A DNA stretch of 64,000 nucleotides from the NCBI RefSeq assembly GCF_001887355.1, contig NZ_MPIN01000007.1, forward strand, positions 270,888 to 334,887. The letters run 5' to 3'. How positions within the stretch are numbered: position 1 is the first letter of the stretch; each line of letters begins with the position of its first letter. The notes beneath the pieces are model-generated. The model ran no database searches and had not been told where the DNA came from. It was given only the letters and a program-made list of their open reading frames with translations. Positions 24,515 to 32,889 of the stretch are shown one piece after another. The position numbers were made by a program, and so were the translations under genes. The DNA is from Cystobacter ferrugineus (lineage in GTDB: Bacteria > Myxococcota > Myxococcia > Myxococcales > Myxococcaceae).

Positions 24515-24615
24515 GTGCCCCTCCAGCACGAAGGCCGCGCTCCCGCTTCCTCGGCGGGCCCGGCCGGGCGGAAGGGACGCCGGGCCTTTTCCTTCCTGAC
24601 GGGGGGAGGGCAGGC

Positions 24616-24683
24616 GGGTAGAGGGTCCCTGTCCTGGAGGCCATGCGACCCTCCGGACGCGGATCCTCTACCCTCCTTTTTAC
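24616..24683 (+). terminator. Long imperfect hairpin followed by U-tract: terminator or small structured RNA
   Basis: GGGTAGAGGGTCC (24616-24628) pairs over 13 bp with GGATCCTCTACCC (24661-24673). Inside, GTCC/GGAC and GGAGG/CCTCC continue the stem to a 9-nt loop. TCCTTTTTAC follows. It lies in the 334-bp divergent gap 24515-24848 with no plus-strand gene upstream. It may be the 3' end of a small RNA or a leader attenuator for the phytochrome operon. Confidence 0.5.
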
Positions 24684-24743
24684 AGTCCTCGGCCGGGGTG
24701 AATTGACGGTAAACACCCGAGGGTTCGTCGCCGCCTGGAGGCC

Positions 24744-24828
24744 AGACGGCCATACAGGTGAAGTGCCAGCCATGCCGTCTGAGACGGTGGCTCCGCCGGA
24801 CGGGTGCCATTCGTCTTTCGAGACGGTG
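24744..24828 (+). repeat. Three AGACGG direct repeats with two hairpins upstream of the phytochrome gene
   Basis: AGACGG occurs at 24744, 24782 and 24821, spaced 38 and 39 bp. The second is part of CCGTCTGAGACGG, and the third of CGTCT-TTCG-AGACG, a 5-bp stem with a UUCG loop. They could be regulator sites or leader-RNA structures ending 20 bp before the start codon. Confidence 0.4.
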
Positions 24829-24848
24829 TGACGGGTAGAGAGAGCGCG

Positions 24849-27155
24849 ATGAGCACGGAATCGGCCGGAACAGCCCAGGTGGCGGACCTCACCAACTGTG
24901 ACAAGGAACCCATCCACATTCCGGGGGCCATCCAGCCCCATGGCGTGCTGCTGGTCCTGCGCGAGCCCGCGCTGATCATCTGTCAGATCAGTGAGAACAC
25001 CGAGGCGCTGCTCGGGTCCCGTGCCCAGGAGTTGCTGGGCCGTTCCCTGGACTCGCTCCTGCCGGCCTCCCAGGTCGCGAGCACCCGGGCGAGCCTGCTT
25101 TCGGACCGGCTCCAGGACAACAACCCCCTCAAGCTCACCCTGCATGGTGGGGACCGCGAGCGGCTCTTCAACGGCATCGCGCACCGTCACCAGGGTCGGC
25201 TCTTCCTCGAGCTCGAGCCCGTGGCGGAGTCGGAGTCGTTGCCCTTCTTCGGCTTCTATCACCAGGCGCGCGGCGCCATGTCGCGCCTGCGCGACGCGAA
25301 GGATCTGCGCGCCCTGTGCGAGGAGGGCGTGCGCGAGGTGCGCCGGCTCACGGGCTTCGATCGGGTCATCATCTACCGCTTCGACCCGGACTGGAACGGC
25401 CAGGTGCTCGCCGAGGACCGGCTGGAGACGGCCGATCCCTACATGGGGCTGCACTTTCCCGCCTCGGACATCCCGCGCCAGGCGCGGGAGCTGTACGTGC
25501 TCAACCTGCTGCGCATCATCCCGGCGGTGGACTACGTGCCCGCGCGCATCGTCGCACTGCCGGAGGAAGCCGCGCAGGGGCCGCTCGACATGTCCTTCTG
25601 CGTGCTGCGCAGCGTGTCGCCCATCCACCTGGAGTACCTGCGCAACATGGGCGCGGGCAGCTCCATGAGCATCTCGCTGTTGCAGGAAGGGCGGCTGTGG
25701 GGCCTCATCTCCTGCACGCACATGTCCGGCTCGAAGTACGTGCCCTACGAGGTGCGCACGGCGTGTGAGTTCGTGGGCCAGTTCATGTCCTCGTTCATCT
25801 CCAGCAAGGAGGGGCACGAGCACTACGATCAGCGCATCCGCACCAAGTCCATCCAGGGCCGGCTGCTCGAGCGCATGACGCGCGTGGTCGACTTCGCCGC
25901 CGAGCTGTGCCAGTCGCCACCCGAGCTGCTCGAGCTCACCGGGGCCACGGGCGCGGCCGTCTATTTCAACGGGCGCATGACCATCATCGGCAAGGCCCCC
26001 GAGGACGAGCAGCTCCAGGGGCTCATCCGCTGGCTGTCGAGCCAGCCCGCGTCCCAGGAGGTGTTCTCCACCAATAGCCTGCTGCGGCACTACCCCGAGT
26101 CGGAGGGCTTCAAGGACGTGGCGGCCGGCCTCATCGCGGCCTCCATGTCGCGCGGCCGCCACAACTACGTGCTGTGGTTCCGCCCGGAGGTGGTGCAGAC
26201 GTTGGAGTGGGGTGGCAATCCTCACAAGCTGGTGGACGTGGAGGACGACCAGCTCCGGTTGCACCCGCGCAAGTCCTTCGCGCTCTGGAAGGAGACGGTG
26301 CGCGGCAAGTCGCTGCCCTGGAAGGACTACGAGCTGGAGGCGGCACGGGAGCTGCGCCGCAACATCATCGACATCGTGCTGGAGCGCAGCGAGGAGCTGC
26401 TCAAGCTCAACACGGAGCTCAAGCGCAGCAACGTGGAACTGGACTCCTTCGCCTACGCCGCGAGTCATGATCTCAAGGAGCCCCTGCGCGGCATCCACAA
26501 CTACGCGAGCCTGGTGCTGCGCGAGGACGCCGAGGCGCTGCGGCCCACCAACCGCACGCGCATGGACACGGTGGTGCGGCTCACCCAGCGCATGGAGAGC
26601 CTCATCAACTCGCTCCTGCACTACTCGCAGGTGGGCCGCATGGAGCTGTCGCTCCGGGAGACGGACCTCAACGACGTGCTCTCCTCGGTGCTCGAGGTGC
26701 TCAAGCCGCGCATCGAGGAGGCGCGCGCCGAGGTGCGCGTCCCCGAGCCGCTGCCGCCCGCGCGCTGTGACCGGGTGCGGATGATGGAGGTCTTCACCAA
26801 CCTCATCACCAACGCCCTCAAGTACAACGACAAGGAGAAGAGGTGGGTGGAGATCGGGTCGCGGCGCGACCCGGAGCTCGGCTCCGTCTATTACGTGCGT
26901 GACAATGGCATCGGCATCAAGCCCGACTACCACGAGGCCATCTTCCGCATCTTCAAGCGGCTGCACGGGCGCGACAAGTATGGCGGCGGCACGGGCACGG
27001 GGCTGACCATCGTCAAGCGCCTCATCGAGCGGCACAACGGCCGGATCTGGGTGGAGTCCACACATGGGGAGGGCACCACCTTCTTCTTCACCCTGGACAG
27101 CGAGAAGGAGCCCGTGTCCGAGCTGCGGCCCTTTGGCGGGGAGAGCGGACGATGA
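24849..27155 (+). CDS. bphP: Bacteriophytochrome histidine kinase
   Basis: 768 aa. The N-terminus has NCDKEPIHIPGAIQPHG with Cys17, the biliverdin-attachment Cys of bacterial phytochromes, in a PAS domain. A GAF domain (FDRVIIYRFDPDWNGQV, GLHFPASDIPRQAREL) and a PHY domain follow. The transmitter has SHDLKEPLRG (phospho-His540), an N-box ITNALKYND, and GTGTGLTIVKRL. It should sense red/far-red light and phosphorylate the next gene product. The start MSTESAG is chosen over an upstream in-frame codon at 24804. No bphO haem oxygenase is in the window, so biliverdin must come from a gene elsewhere. Confidence 0.95.
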   Translation: MSTESAGTAQVADLTNCDKEPIHIPGAIQPHGVLLVLREPALIICQISENTEALLGSRAQELLGRSLDSLLPASQVASTRASLLSDRLQDNNPLKLTLHGGDRERLFNGIAHRHQGRLFLELEPVAESESLPFFGFYHQARGAMSRLRDAKDLRALCEEGVREVRRLTGFDRVIIYRFDPDWNGQVLAEDRLETADPYMGLHFPASDIPRQARELYVLNLLRIIPAVDYVPARIVALPEEAAQGPLDMSFCVLRSVSPIHLEYLRNMGAGSSMSISLLQEGRLWGLISCTHMSGSKYVPYEVRTACEFVGQFMSSFISSKEGHEHYDQRIRTKSIQGRLLERMTRVVDFAAELCQSPPELLELTGATGAAVYFNGRMTIIGKAPEDEQLQGLIRWLSSQPASQEVFSTNSLLRHYPESEGFKDVAAGLIAASMSRGRHNYVLWFRPEVVQTLEWGGNPHKLVDVEDDQLRLHPRKSFALWKETVRGKSLPWKDYELEAARELRRNIIDIVLERSEELLKLNTELKRSNVELDSFAYAASHDLKEPLRGIHNYASLVLREDAEALRPTNRTRMDTVVRLTQRMESLINSLLHYSQVGRMELSLRETDLNDVLSSVLEVLKPRIEEARAEVRVPEPLPPARCDRVRMMEVFTNLITNALKYNDKEKRWVEIGSRRDPELGSVYYVRDNGIGIKPDYHEAIFRIFKRLHGRDKYGGGTGTGLTIVKRLIERHNGRIWVESTHGEGTTFFFTLDSEKEPVSELRPFGGESGR

Positions 27156-27616
27156 ACCGCGACCTGCCCATCCTCGTCGTGGAGGACAACGACGAGGACT
27201 TCGACATGCTCCAGATGACCTTCCAGGGCGCGTGCATCCCCAATCCCCTCTACCGTTGTACCGAGGGCGAAGAGGCCCTGGATTTCCTGCACCAGCGGGG
27301 CCGCTACGCCGCCGTCAAGAGCGCGCCCCGTCCGGGACTCATCCTCCTGGACCTCAACCTCGCTGGCCTGGATGGCAGGCAGGTACTCGAGCACATGAAG
27401 AACGATGGCCGCCTCAAGAGCATCCCCGTGCTCGTGTTCTCCACCTCCGACAATCCCAAGGATGTGCAGAGCGCCTACGCCAATGGCGCCAGCGGCTATC
27501 TGCTCAAACCCGTGGACCTGGCGCGTTTCGAGAGAATGATCCGGCTGTTCAAGGAGTTCTGGCTGGACCACATCGTGATGCCGGAAGACGATGGCCGAGA
27601 GGTCGCGCACGGATGA
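27152..27616 (+). CDS. Single-domain response regulator of the phytochrome (Rcp1-like)
   Basis: 154 aa, receiver domain only. ILVVEDNDED gives the acidic pair, Asp67 in LILLDLNLAG is the phospho-acceptor, and VFSTSDN and LLKPVDL carry the conserved Thr/Ser and Lys. It overlaps the phytochrome stop by ATGA and the next start also by ATGA, so the three genes are translationally coupled. The length and the EEALDFLHQRGRY block match the Rcp1 class that partners phytochromes. There is no output domain, so it must act by protein contact or pass phosphate onward. Confidence 0.92.
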   Translation: MNRDLPILVVEDNDEDFDMLQMTFQGACIPNPLYRCTEGEEALDFLHQRGRYAAVKSAPRPGLILLDLNLAGLDGRQVLEHMKNDGRLKSIPVLVFSTSDNPKDVQSAYANGASGYLLKPVDLARFERMIRLFKEFWLDHIVMPEDDGREVAHG

Positions 27617-29130
27617 ATTCCCGTTTGCTGACGCTGCTCCTGGTGGAGGACAGCCCGGAAGATCGGGACGTGTTCCGGACCTACCTGGAGGAGATGGGAG
27701 AGTACTCCTACCATTTCCTCGAAGAGGACTCGGCGGATGCGGCGCTCGCGACCTGTAAGCGTGAGCAGGTGGATTGCATTCTCCTGGACTACGACCTGCC
27801 CGAACTCAGCGGCCTGGACTTCCTCAGGCGGCTCTTGGATGAGGAGGGCCTGTTGCGGCCCCCCGTGGTGATGGTGACCGGGCGAGGCAACGAGCGCATC
27901 GCCGTCGAGGCGCTCAAGGGGGGAGCGTCGGACTATCTGGTGAAGTCCGAGGTGACGCCGGAGAGCCTCTACCGCGCGGTGCGCAACGCCGTGGAGAAGG
28001 AGGACATCCGCAAGCGCCTCACCGAGCAGCGCGCCCTGACGGGAATCGCCGAGGCCCGGCTCCAGGCCGCCCTGGAGGTGCTGGAGCGCGGGGACGCCCT
28101 GCTCGTGCTCGACAAGGACTTCCGCATCCTGCTGGTCAACAGCAGCCAGGAGCGTCTCAGCGGGCTGCGGCGCGAGGACACCCTGATGCGGACCCTCTGG
28201 GATGTCTGGCCCGAGGCCTCCCGGCCCGAGAGCCGGTTCTGGTTCGAGTACCACCGCACCATGCGTGAGCGGGTGACCACGCACTTCGAGGAGTACTTCG
28301 CGCCCCTGGACATGTGGACGGACGTGAGCGTCTACCCGACGCGCGAGGGCGGAATCGCCATCTTCTTCCGGGACGTCAGCGACAGGAAGCGGGCCGAGGA
28401 GCGCGTCCGGGCGGAGGAGCGGCGGCGCGCGGAGTTCGAGCAGCAGCTCATCGGCATCGTCAGCCATGATTTGCGCAATCCCATCACCGCCATCTCCCTG
28501 GGCGTGTCGCTGCTCTTGCGCCGGGATGATCTGGACGAGCGCATCCTCAAGACGCTCGTGCGCGTGCACTCCTCGGCCGAGCGCACCATCCGGATGGTGA
28601 GGGATCTGCTCGACTTCACGCAGGCCCGGTTGGGTGGGGGCATCGTCGTCAACCGGGAGTTGACCGACCTGCACCCGCTGCTGCGGCTCGTGGTGGACGA
28701 GGTGCATATGTCCTTTCCCGACCGCGAGGTGCGGGTGGAGATCGGCGGGGATGGACAGGGGGCGTGGGACACGGACCGGATGGCGCAGGTCATCACCAAC
28801 CTGGTCACCAACGCGTTGAAGTACAGCCCGGCGGGCACGCCCGTCACGGTGCGCGCCCGCGGGGATTCCGACGCGGTGTACCTGGAGGTCCACAACGACG
28901 GAGATCCCATTCCGCCCCAGGTCCAGGAGCACCTGTTCGAGCCCATGTGGCGCGGGGATGCGCAGGTGGACCGGACGAGCCGCAGCATCGGGCTGGGTCT
29001 GTTCATCGTGGACCACCTCATCCGCGCCCACGGGGGCACCGTCAGCGTGCGCTCCGTCGCATCCGAGGGAACCACCTTCGGCGTGCGGCTGCCGCGCAGG
29101 GCCCTGTCCGTCTCCGTGCGGCGCGCGTAG
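27613..29130 (+). CDS. Receiver-PAS-histidine kinase hybrid
   Basis: 505 aa. An N-terminal receiver (LLLVEDSPEDRD, Asp59 in ILLDYDLPE, KSEV) is followed by a short coiled coil and a PAS-like domain (EVLERGDALLVLDKDFRIL). The kinase has VSHDLRNPITAIS (His285), NALKYSPAGTP and GLGLFIVDHLIRAHGG. It has no membrane segment. It starts by ATGA overlap with the regulator gene. It probably receives phosphate or binding input from the phytochrome pathway and autophosphorylates; its own output partner is not in the window. Confidence 0.92.
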   Translation: MNSRLLTLLLVEDSPEDRDVFRTYLEEMGEYSYHFLEEDSADAALATCKREQVDCILLDYDLPELSGLDFLRRLLDEEGLLRPPVVMVTGRGNERIAVEALKGGASDYLVKSEVTPESLYRAVRNAVEKEDIRKRLTEQRALTGIAEARLQAALEVLERGDALLVLDKDFRILLVNSSQERLSGLRREDTLMRTLWDVWPEASRPESRFWFEYHRTMRERVTTHFEEYFAPLDMWTDVSVYPTREGGIAIFFRDVSDRKRAEERVRAEERRRAEFEQQLIGIVSHDLRNPITAISLGVSLLLRRDDLDERILKTLVRVHSSAERTIRMVRDLLDFTQARLGGGIVVNRELTDLHPLLRLVVDEVHMSFPDREVRVEIGGDGQGAWDTDRMAQVITNLVTNALKYSPAGTPVTVRARGDSDAVYLEVHNDGDPIPPQVQEHLFEPMWRGDAQVDRTSRSIGLGLFIVDHLIRAHGGTVSVRSVASEGTTFGVRLPRRALSVSVRRA

Positions 29131-29138
29131 GCGGGGGC

Positions 29139-29846
29139 TCAGGAGAACGTGCAGACGTCGCCGTGCACGGGCAGCAGCGCCACGTCCCTGCCGCCCCGGT
29201 AGGTCCCGCGCGCGGGCACCGAGACGATCTCCCACGAGGGCAGCACCACCGCCGTGAGCGAGCGGCCGTGGGCGCACCCGGTATCGATGCCCACCGCGTA
29301 CTCGGTGACGAGCGGCCGGTCGAACACGGTGTGTCCGAAGATGACGCGCTCGGGGCCTTTCCAGTGGTTCGTCCAGAAGAGGTAGTCCGCGGGTGCCTTC
29401 GAGGGCCAGTAGCTCTTGCGCTCCGGCGGCCGGACACACTGGGCATGGAGCAGGTGGTACGGCTCCTGGTCCTCCATGGACTTGCCGGGCAGCACGCCGG
29501 CGTGGACGACGGCGGCCTGGTACTCGGGCAGCAGGATGAAGTGGGGCAGGGTGGCGAAGTAGTCGAGGTGCTCGGGGCCAAGGGCCTGCCGGGTCCTGAG
29601 ATGATCCGGCAGCAGATCCTCATCCCGCCGGCGGCGCTGCTGCAGGTGCTTCTCCTCGTGGTTGCCGAGAATGGACTCGTGGCGCATGGCCAGCTCGACG
29701 CACTCGCGGGGCTTGGGTCCCCGGTCGACCAGGTCCCCCGTGAAGATGATGCGATCGCTCGATGTGGCGCCCACCCGGGCGAGCAGCTCCAGGGCCTCGT
29801 CGTAACAGCCGTGGAGGTCCCCGATGACGATGGTTCGGGACGACAT
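29139..29846 (-). CDS. PPP-type metallophosphatase (ApaH/PrpA-like)
   Basis: 235 aa from MSSRTIVIGD. The dimetal motifs are complete: GDLHGCYDEALELL, GDLVDRGPKPRECVEL, LGNHE, then HAGV, FGHTVF and a final GIDTGCAHGRSL. This places it in the Ser/Thr protein phosphatase / diadenosine tetraphosphatase superfamily; the substrate (phosphoprotein or dinucleotide) cannot be read from the sequence. It is convergent with the phytochrome operon, 8 bp from the kinase stop. Confidence 0.88.
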   Translation of the reverse strand: MSSRTIVIGDLHGCYDEALELLARVGATSSDRIIFTGDLVDRGPKPRECVELAMRHESILGNHEEKHLQQRRRRDEDLLPDHLRTRQALGPEHLDYFATLPHFILLPEYQAAVVHAGVLPGKSMEDQEPYHLLHAQCVRPPERKSYWPSKAPADYLFWTNHWKGPERVIFGHTVFDRPLVTEYAVGIDTGCAHGRSLTAVVLPSWEIVSVPARGTYRGGRDVALLPVHGDVCTFS

Positions 29847-30292
29847 ATGTGGGCTTCCTTGAGGCGAAGAAGGTGGGCACCCGAGTGGTGAAGCCGGGAT
29901 GTGGCTGAATCCTGAATTCAGTGCCTGACCGTCGGCGACACCCGCTCGCGCGGGTGGGTGGAGTCGAACCACCGAGCATGTAGGACCTCACCGGCCGGGT
30001 GCCCGTTGCCCGCCCCAGACACCCCGGAGCGGATTTTCCTGACGAGCCGCCCCTGTTCCCCGGGGAAAAGGTCCGTCTGGAAAATCACCGTAAAATTCTC
30101 GTCAGGAAACCACGGGGGAAGCCGTCCCATTGGGGGATGGCCCCCGCCCGCCGCTGTCGCATATCCGGGGGTCGTGTCATCGGGAGGCCGTGTTCGGATG
30201 CCGTCGTGCTACCTTGACCCGCCGTTTCACCGAACCCCACCCCGCCCCGGCGGGGGGCTCGTGCCTCCTGGCGGCGCTTCAAGGAACCTCCG
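29847..30292. other. Gene-free stretch with a tRNA-T-arm-like hairpin pair
   Basis: 446 bp with no convincing gene. At 29939-29956 a 7-bp stem (CACCCGC/GCGGGTG) has a four-base loop. Directly next to it, 29957-29973, is a 5-bp stem whose minus-strand loop is TTCGACT, identical in form to a tRNA T-arm. I could not build acceptor, D or anticodon arms around it, so it is not a normal tRNA. AAGGA for the sigma-factor gene lies at the right end. Confidence 0.4.
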
Positions 30293-30955
30293 GTGTTCGA
30301 CGATCTCTCGGATGACGAACTCTTCGCCGAAGTGCTCCAACGCCGCGCCACGGGCGGGGTGGTGGGAGCCGCACTCGGCGCGCTCTGCGAGCGCTGGGCC
30401 CGGCCGGCCCGCTATGTCATCTCCAAGATCCAGGCCAGCTACGGCCGGGGCTCTCCGGCGGACGCGGACGAGCTCTACCAGGACGCGGTCGGCAAGTTCC
30501 TCGACAAGGGGCTGGATCAATTCCGCGGCGTGTCCGAGCAGATGCCCGGGCGCAGCGCGTCGCCCAAGACGTTCTTCCTGCGCATCGTCAAGCACGTCGC
30601 CATCGACTTCTACCGGCGGCAGCGCGAGGACCTGGCTCCGGCCGCGGCCGACTCCGAGGACGCGCTCGAGGAGCCGCCCGCCCAGGTGGCGCGCGCGGTG
30701 GAGTCCTCGCGGCGGCGCGAGGAGCGCGCCGAGGCCCAGGAGCTCTACTGGCGCGCGTATGAACGCCTGCAGCGCGAGCATCCCAAGGAAGCAGGTGCGT
30801 GGGACCTGTACCACCACCAGGACGTCGAGGACCACGAGGAGTGCGCGCGCCGCCTCAACATCACCGTGGTCAATTCGTACAAGCGTGTCAGCCGCGCACA
30901 GGCCTACCTGCGGCTCTATCTGCTCGACCTCCAACAGGAGGGCGGGCGCGAGTGA
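30293..30955 (+). CDS. Sigma-70 family (ECF-like) RNA polymerase sigma factor
   Basis: 220 aa with a GTG start preceded by AAGGA. Region 2 is visible in DADELYQDAVGKFLDKGLDQF through PKTFFLRIVKHVAIDFYRRQ. Region 4 is short and shows EECARRLNITVVNSYKRVSRAQAYL, a helix-turn-helix. The linker contains an acidic Ala/Pro stretch. The next gene, 29 bp downstream, encodes a protein with zinc-binding anti-sigma motifs, so the pair probably forms a sigma/anti-sigma switch. Target promoters are unknown; the pair may autoregulate. Confidence 0.8.
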   Translation: MFDDLSDDELFAEVLQRRATGGVVGAALGALCERWARPARYVISKIQASYGRGSPADADELYQDAVGKFLDKGLDQFRGVSEQMPGRSASPKTFFLRIVKHVAIDFYRRQREDLAPAAADSEDALEEPPAQVARAVESSRRREERAEAQELYWRAYERLQREHPKEAGAWDLYHHQDVEDHEECARRLNITVVNSYKRVSRAQAYLRLYLLDLQQEGGRE

Positions 30956-30984
30956 GCCCCACCGTACCCCAGGAGGGTACCTTC

Positions 30985-32169
30985 ATGGACGTTGACCCCT
31001 TCTCCAGATACCAGGCCCGGCGTGAGCAGCTCTCGCGGGGTGGACTTTCCCACGGTGACGCGCTCGAGGTGATTGGAGACCTGCTTCGGCGCGGCGAGCG
31101 GTTGGGTGGAGAGGGGATCGAGCAGGCGCTTCGGGGATTGAGTCGCGGGGACATCGAGGGGTGGCTCCGCTCACGTGAGCCCGAGGCGCTCCAGCCCGTG
31201 TTGTTGCGCGCCGCTCAGGAGGCCGCCGAGGCCGCCCTGGGCGAGGACGTCGACGAGTCGGACGTGTGGCGTGCCTCCGCGTTCGAGGGACTGACGGCGC
31301 GCGACCGGGCCGAGTCCACCCTCCGGGCCATCGGCCAGTGGGAAGCCGTCCACGGCGCGTTGCAGGGCGAGGCGGCGGCGCGCTTGAAGGCATTACGCGA
31401 GGGGCTCGCGCGCCTGGACACCGCGATGAGCCCGAGGGCCCGCTGGTTCATCCCGCTCAATGCCCAGCGCCGGGTGGAGCGCGAGCTGCTGGACGCGGCG
31501 GAACGGTCCCGGGCCTGGTGGTTCAGTGCCCGCGCCGAGTGTGACGACTTCCTGGGCGCCCTGAGCCCACGGGGTGAGCGGCCTGGTACCCATGTGCAGG
31601 GGTGCCGGGAGTGCCAGGAGGACCTGGCGAAGAGCGCTCCGGTGGATGCGCCCCCCAAGCGTCACCTGAGCGCGGATGACCTGTGGCGCTTCGACATGGG
31701 CACCCTGTCCGCCGCGGAACTGCGCTGGGTGGACGGTCATACGGAGAAGTGTCTGGACTGTGCCCAGGCCATCTGGGCCCTGGAGGAGGGGGACGAGGCC
31801 ATCTCCCAGGCGTCGTCGATGGAGCGTGAGCCCTCCGCTCCCGCGGCGCGGACCTCGCGAGCCCCCGCGCCCGCCATGCGTGGAACCGGTGCCGCGCGCC
31901 ATGCCGAGCAGCGCGACGTCCTGGAGGAGCGGCGGGAGTTCCGCGTGGTGCTCATCCGCGAGCGTCAGCGGGCCCGGCTCCTGGTTCAACCCCTCGCGGG
32001 GCGTGCCGTGACGGCGGCGGTGTTCCTCGCCCCCGGCAAGCCCTCGCTCAAGCCCCAACCCGGCCCGGAAGGTCTCCAGTTCGATCTGGGCACCTCCGGA
32101 GGCCGCTCCGCGCACCTGATGGTGCGGGTGGGCAACAACGAGATCTTCGAGCGCGACTTCTCCTTCTGA
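30985..32169 (+). CDS. Probable soluble zinc-type anti-sigma factor with two HxxxCxxC motifs
   Basis: 394 aa; AGGAGG precedes the ATG. The N-terminal half is helical and charged. Two copies of the ZAS-type motif occur: HVQGCREC near residue 205 and HTEKCLDC near residue 255. Each is followed by a helix, as in zinc-dependent anti-sigma factors. No transmembrane segment is present, unlike most RsiW/ChrR-partner types with signalling domains. The C-terminal domain is beta-rich (FRVVLIRERQRARLLVQPL and SAHLMVRVGNNEIFERDFSF). Role is inferred from motif and position after the sigma gene. Confidence 0.65.
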   Translation: MDVDPFSRYQARREQLSRGGLSHGDALEVIGDLLRRGERLGGEGIEQALRGLSRGDIEGWLRSREPEALQPVLLRAAQEAAEAALGEDVDESDVWRASAFEGLTARDRAESTLRAIGQWEAVHGALQGEAAARLKALREGLARLDTAMSPRARWFIPLNAQRRVERELLDAAERSRAWWFSARAECDDFLGALSPRGERPGTHVQGCRECQEDLAKSAPVDAPPKRHLSADDLWRFDMGTLSAAELRWVDGHTEKCLDCAQAIWALEEGDEAISQASSMEREPSAPAARTSRAPAPAMRGTGAARHAEQRDVLEERREFRVVLIRERQRARLLVQPLAGRAVTAAVFLAPGKPSLKPQPGPEGLQFDLGTSGGRSAHLMVRVGNNEIFERDFSF

Positions 32170-32844
32170 CTACTGGCCGAGGGCCTGCAAATCACCCGAG
32201 GGCACCACCCGTACGCCCACCTGGGCCTCGCGCGCCAGGGCGACCATCGCCCGCGCGACGGTGCGCGCCTCGATGGGGCGGCTCGCCAGCGGACGCAGCA
32301 GCGGCGCCAGGGCCCGGGAGACGGCGACGGCCGCGCGCTCGCCGGCGCGGCGCTCGGTGCGCTCTCCGAGCAGGAGCGAGGGCTGGAGGATGACGAGCGA
32401 CTCGAAGCCCAACGACGCCAGCGCCTCTTCCACCTGGCCCTTCACGCGGTTGTAGAAGATGCGCGAGCGGGCATTGGCGCCCAGGGCCGTCACCACGAGG
32501 AAGCGCTGGACGCCCGCCGCGCGCGCCGCCTGGGCGAACGCCAGCACGGCGTCGTGGTCCACGGCGCGGAAGGCCTCCTGGCTGCCCGCCTTCTTGATGG
32601 TGGTGCCCAGGCAGCAGAAGGCGTCCTGCGCGGCGGGGAGCGGTTCACCGCCGAGCCGGGCGAAGTCCACGGTGTGCTGGACGAGCTTCGGGTGTTGCCG
32701 GGGCAGTGCCCGGCGGCCGAGGGAGTGCACCTCGCGGTAGCGGGGGTCCGCGAGCAGGGTGTCGAGCAGCCAGCCTCCGACCAGGCCGCTGGCTCCGGCC
32801 ACGAGCGCGGTGCGTGTGGGGGTATCCATGCCAGGGATGCTCAT
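32170..32844 (-). CDS. NAD(P)-binding atypical SDR (HTATIP2/NmrA-like)
   Basis: 224 aa from the ATG at 32844 (GGGGGG upstream); a second ATG at 32829 is possible. The Rossmann signature ALVAGASGLVGGWLL is followed by AFCCLGTTIKKAGSQEAF, VDHDAVLAFAQAARAAGVQRFLVVTALGA and FYNRVKGQVEEAL with the YNRxK active-site-like motif. This order is that of small TIP30-like oxidoreductases. Substrate is unknown. Its stop abuts that of the anti-sigma gene. Confidence 0.8.
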   Translation of the reverse strand: MSIPGMDTPTRTALVAGASGLVGGWLLDTLLADPRYREVHSLGRRALPRQHPKLVQHTVDFARLGGEPLPAAQDAFCCLGTTIKKAGSQEAFRAVDHDAVLAFAQAARAAGVQRFLVVTALGANARSRIFYNRVKGQVEEALASLGFESLVILQPSLLLGERTERRAGERAAVAVSRALAPLLRPLASRPIEARTVARAMVALAREAQVGVRVVPSGDLQALGQ

Positions 32845-32889
32845 CACATTCCCCCCGGGGGCGCCAGGGAAGAGCGTCCCGCGCGGCCG

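Noticed and set aside
29939..30010. tRNA gene on the minus strand
   Set aside because: A perfect T-arm is present but no matching acceptor, D or anticodon arms could be placed; spacing upstream of the T-arm is too short.
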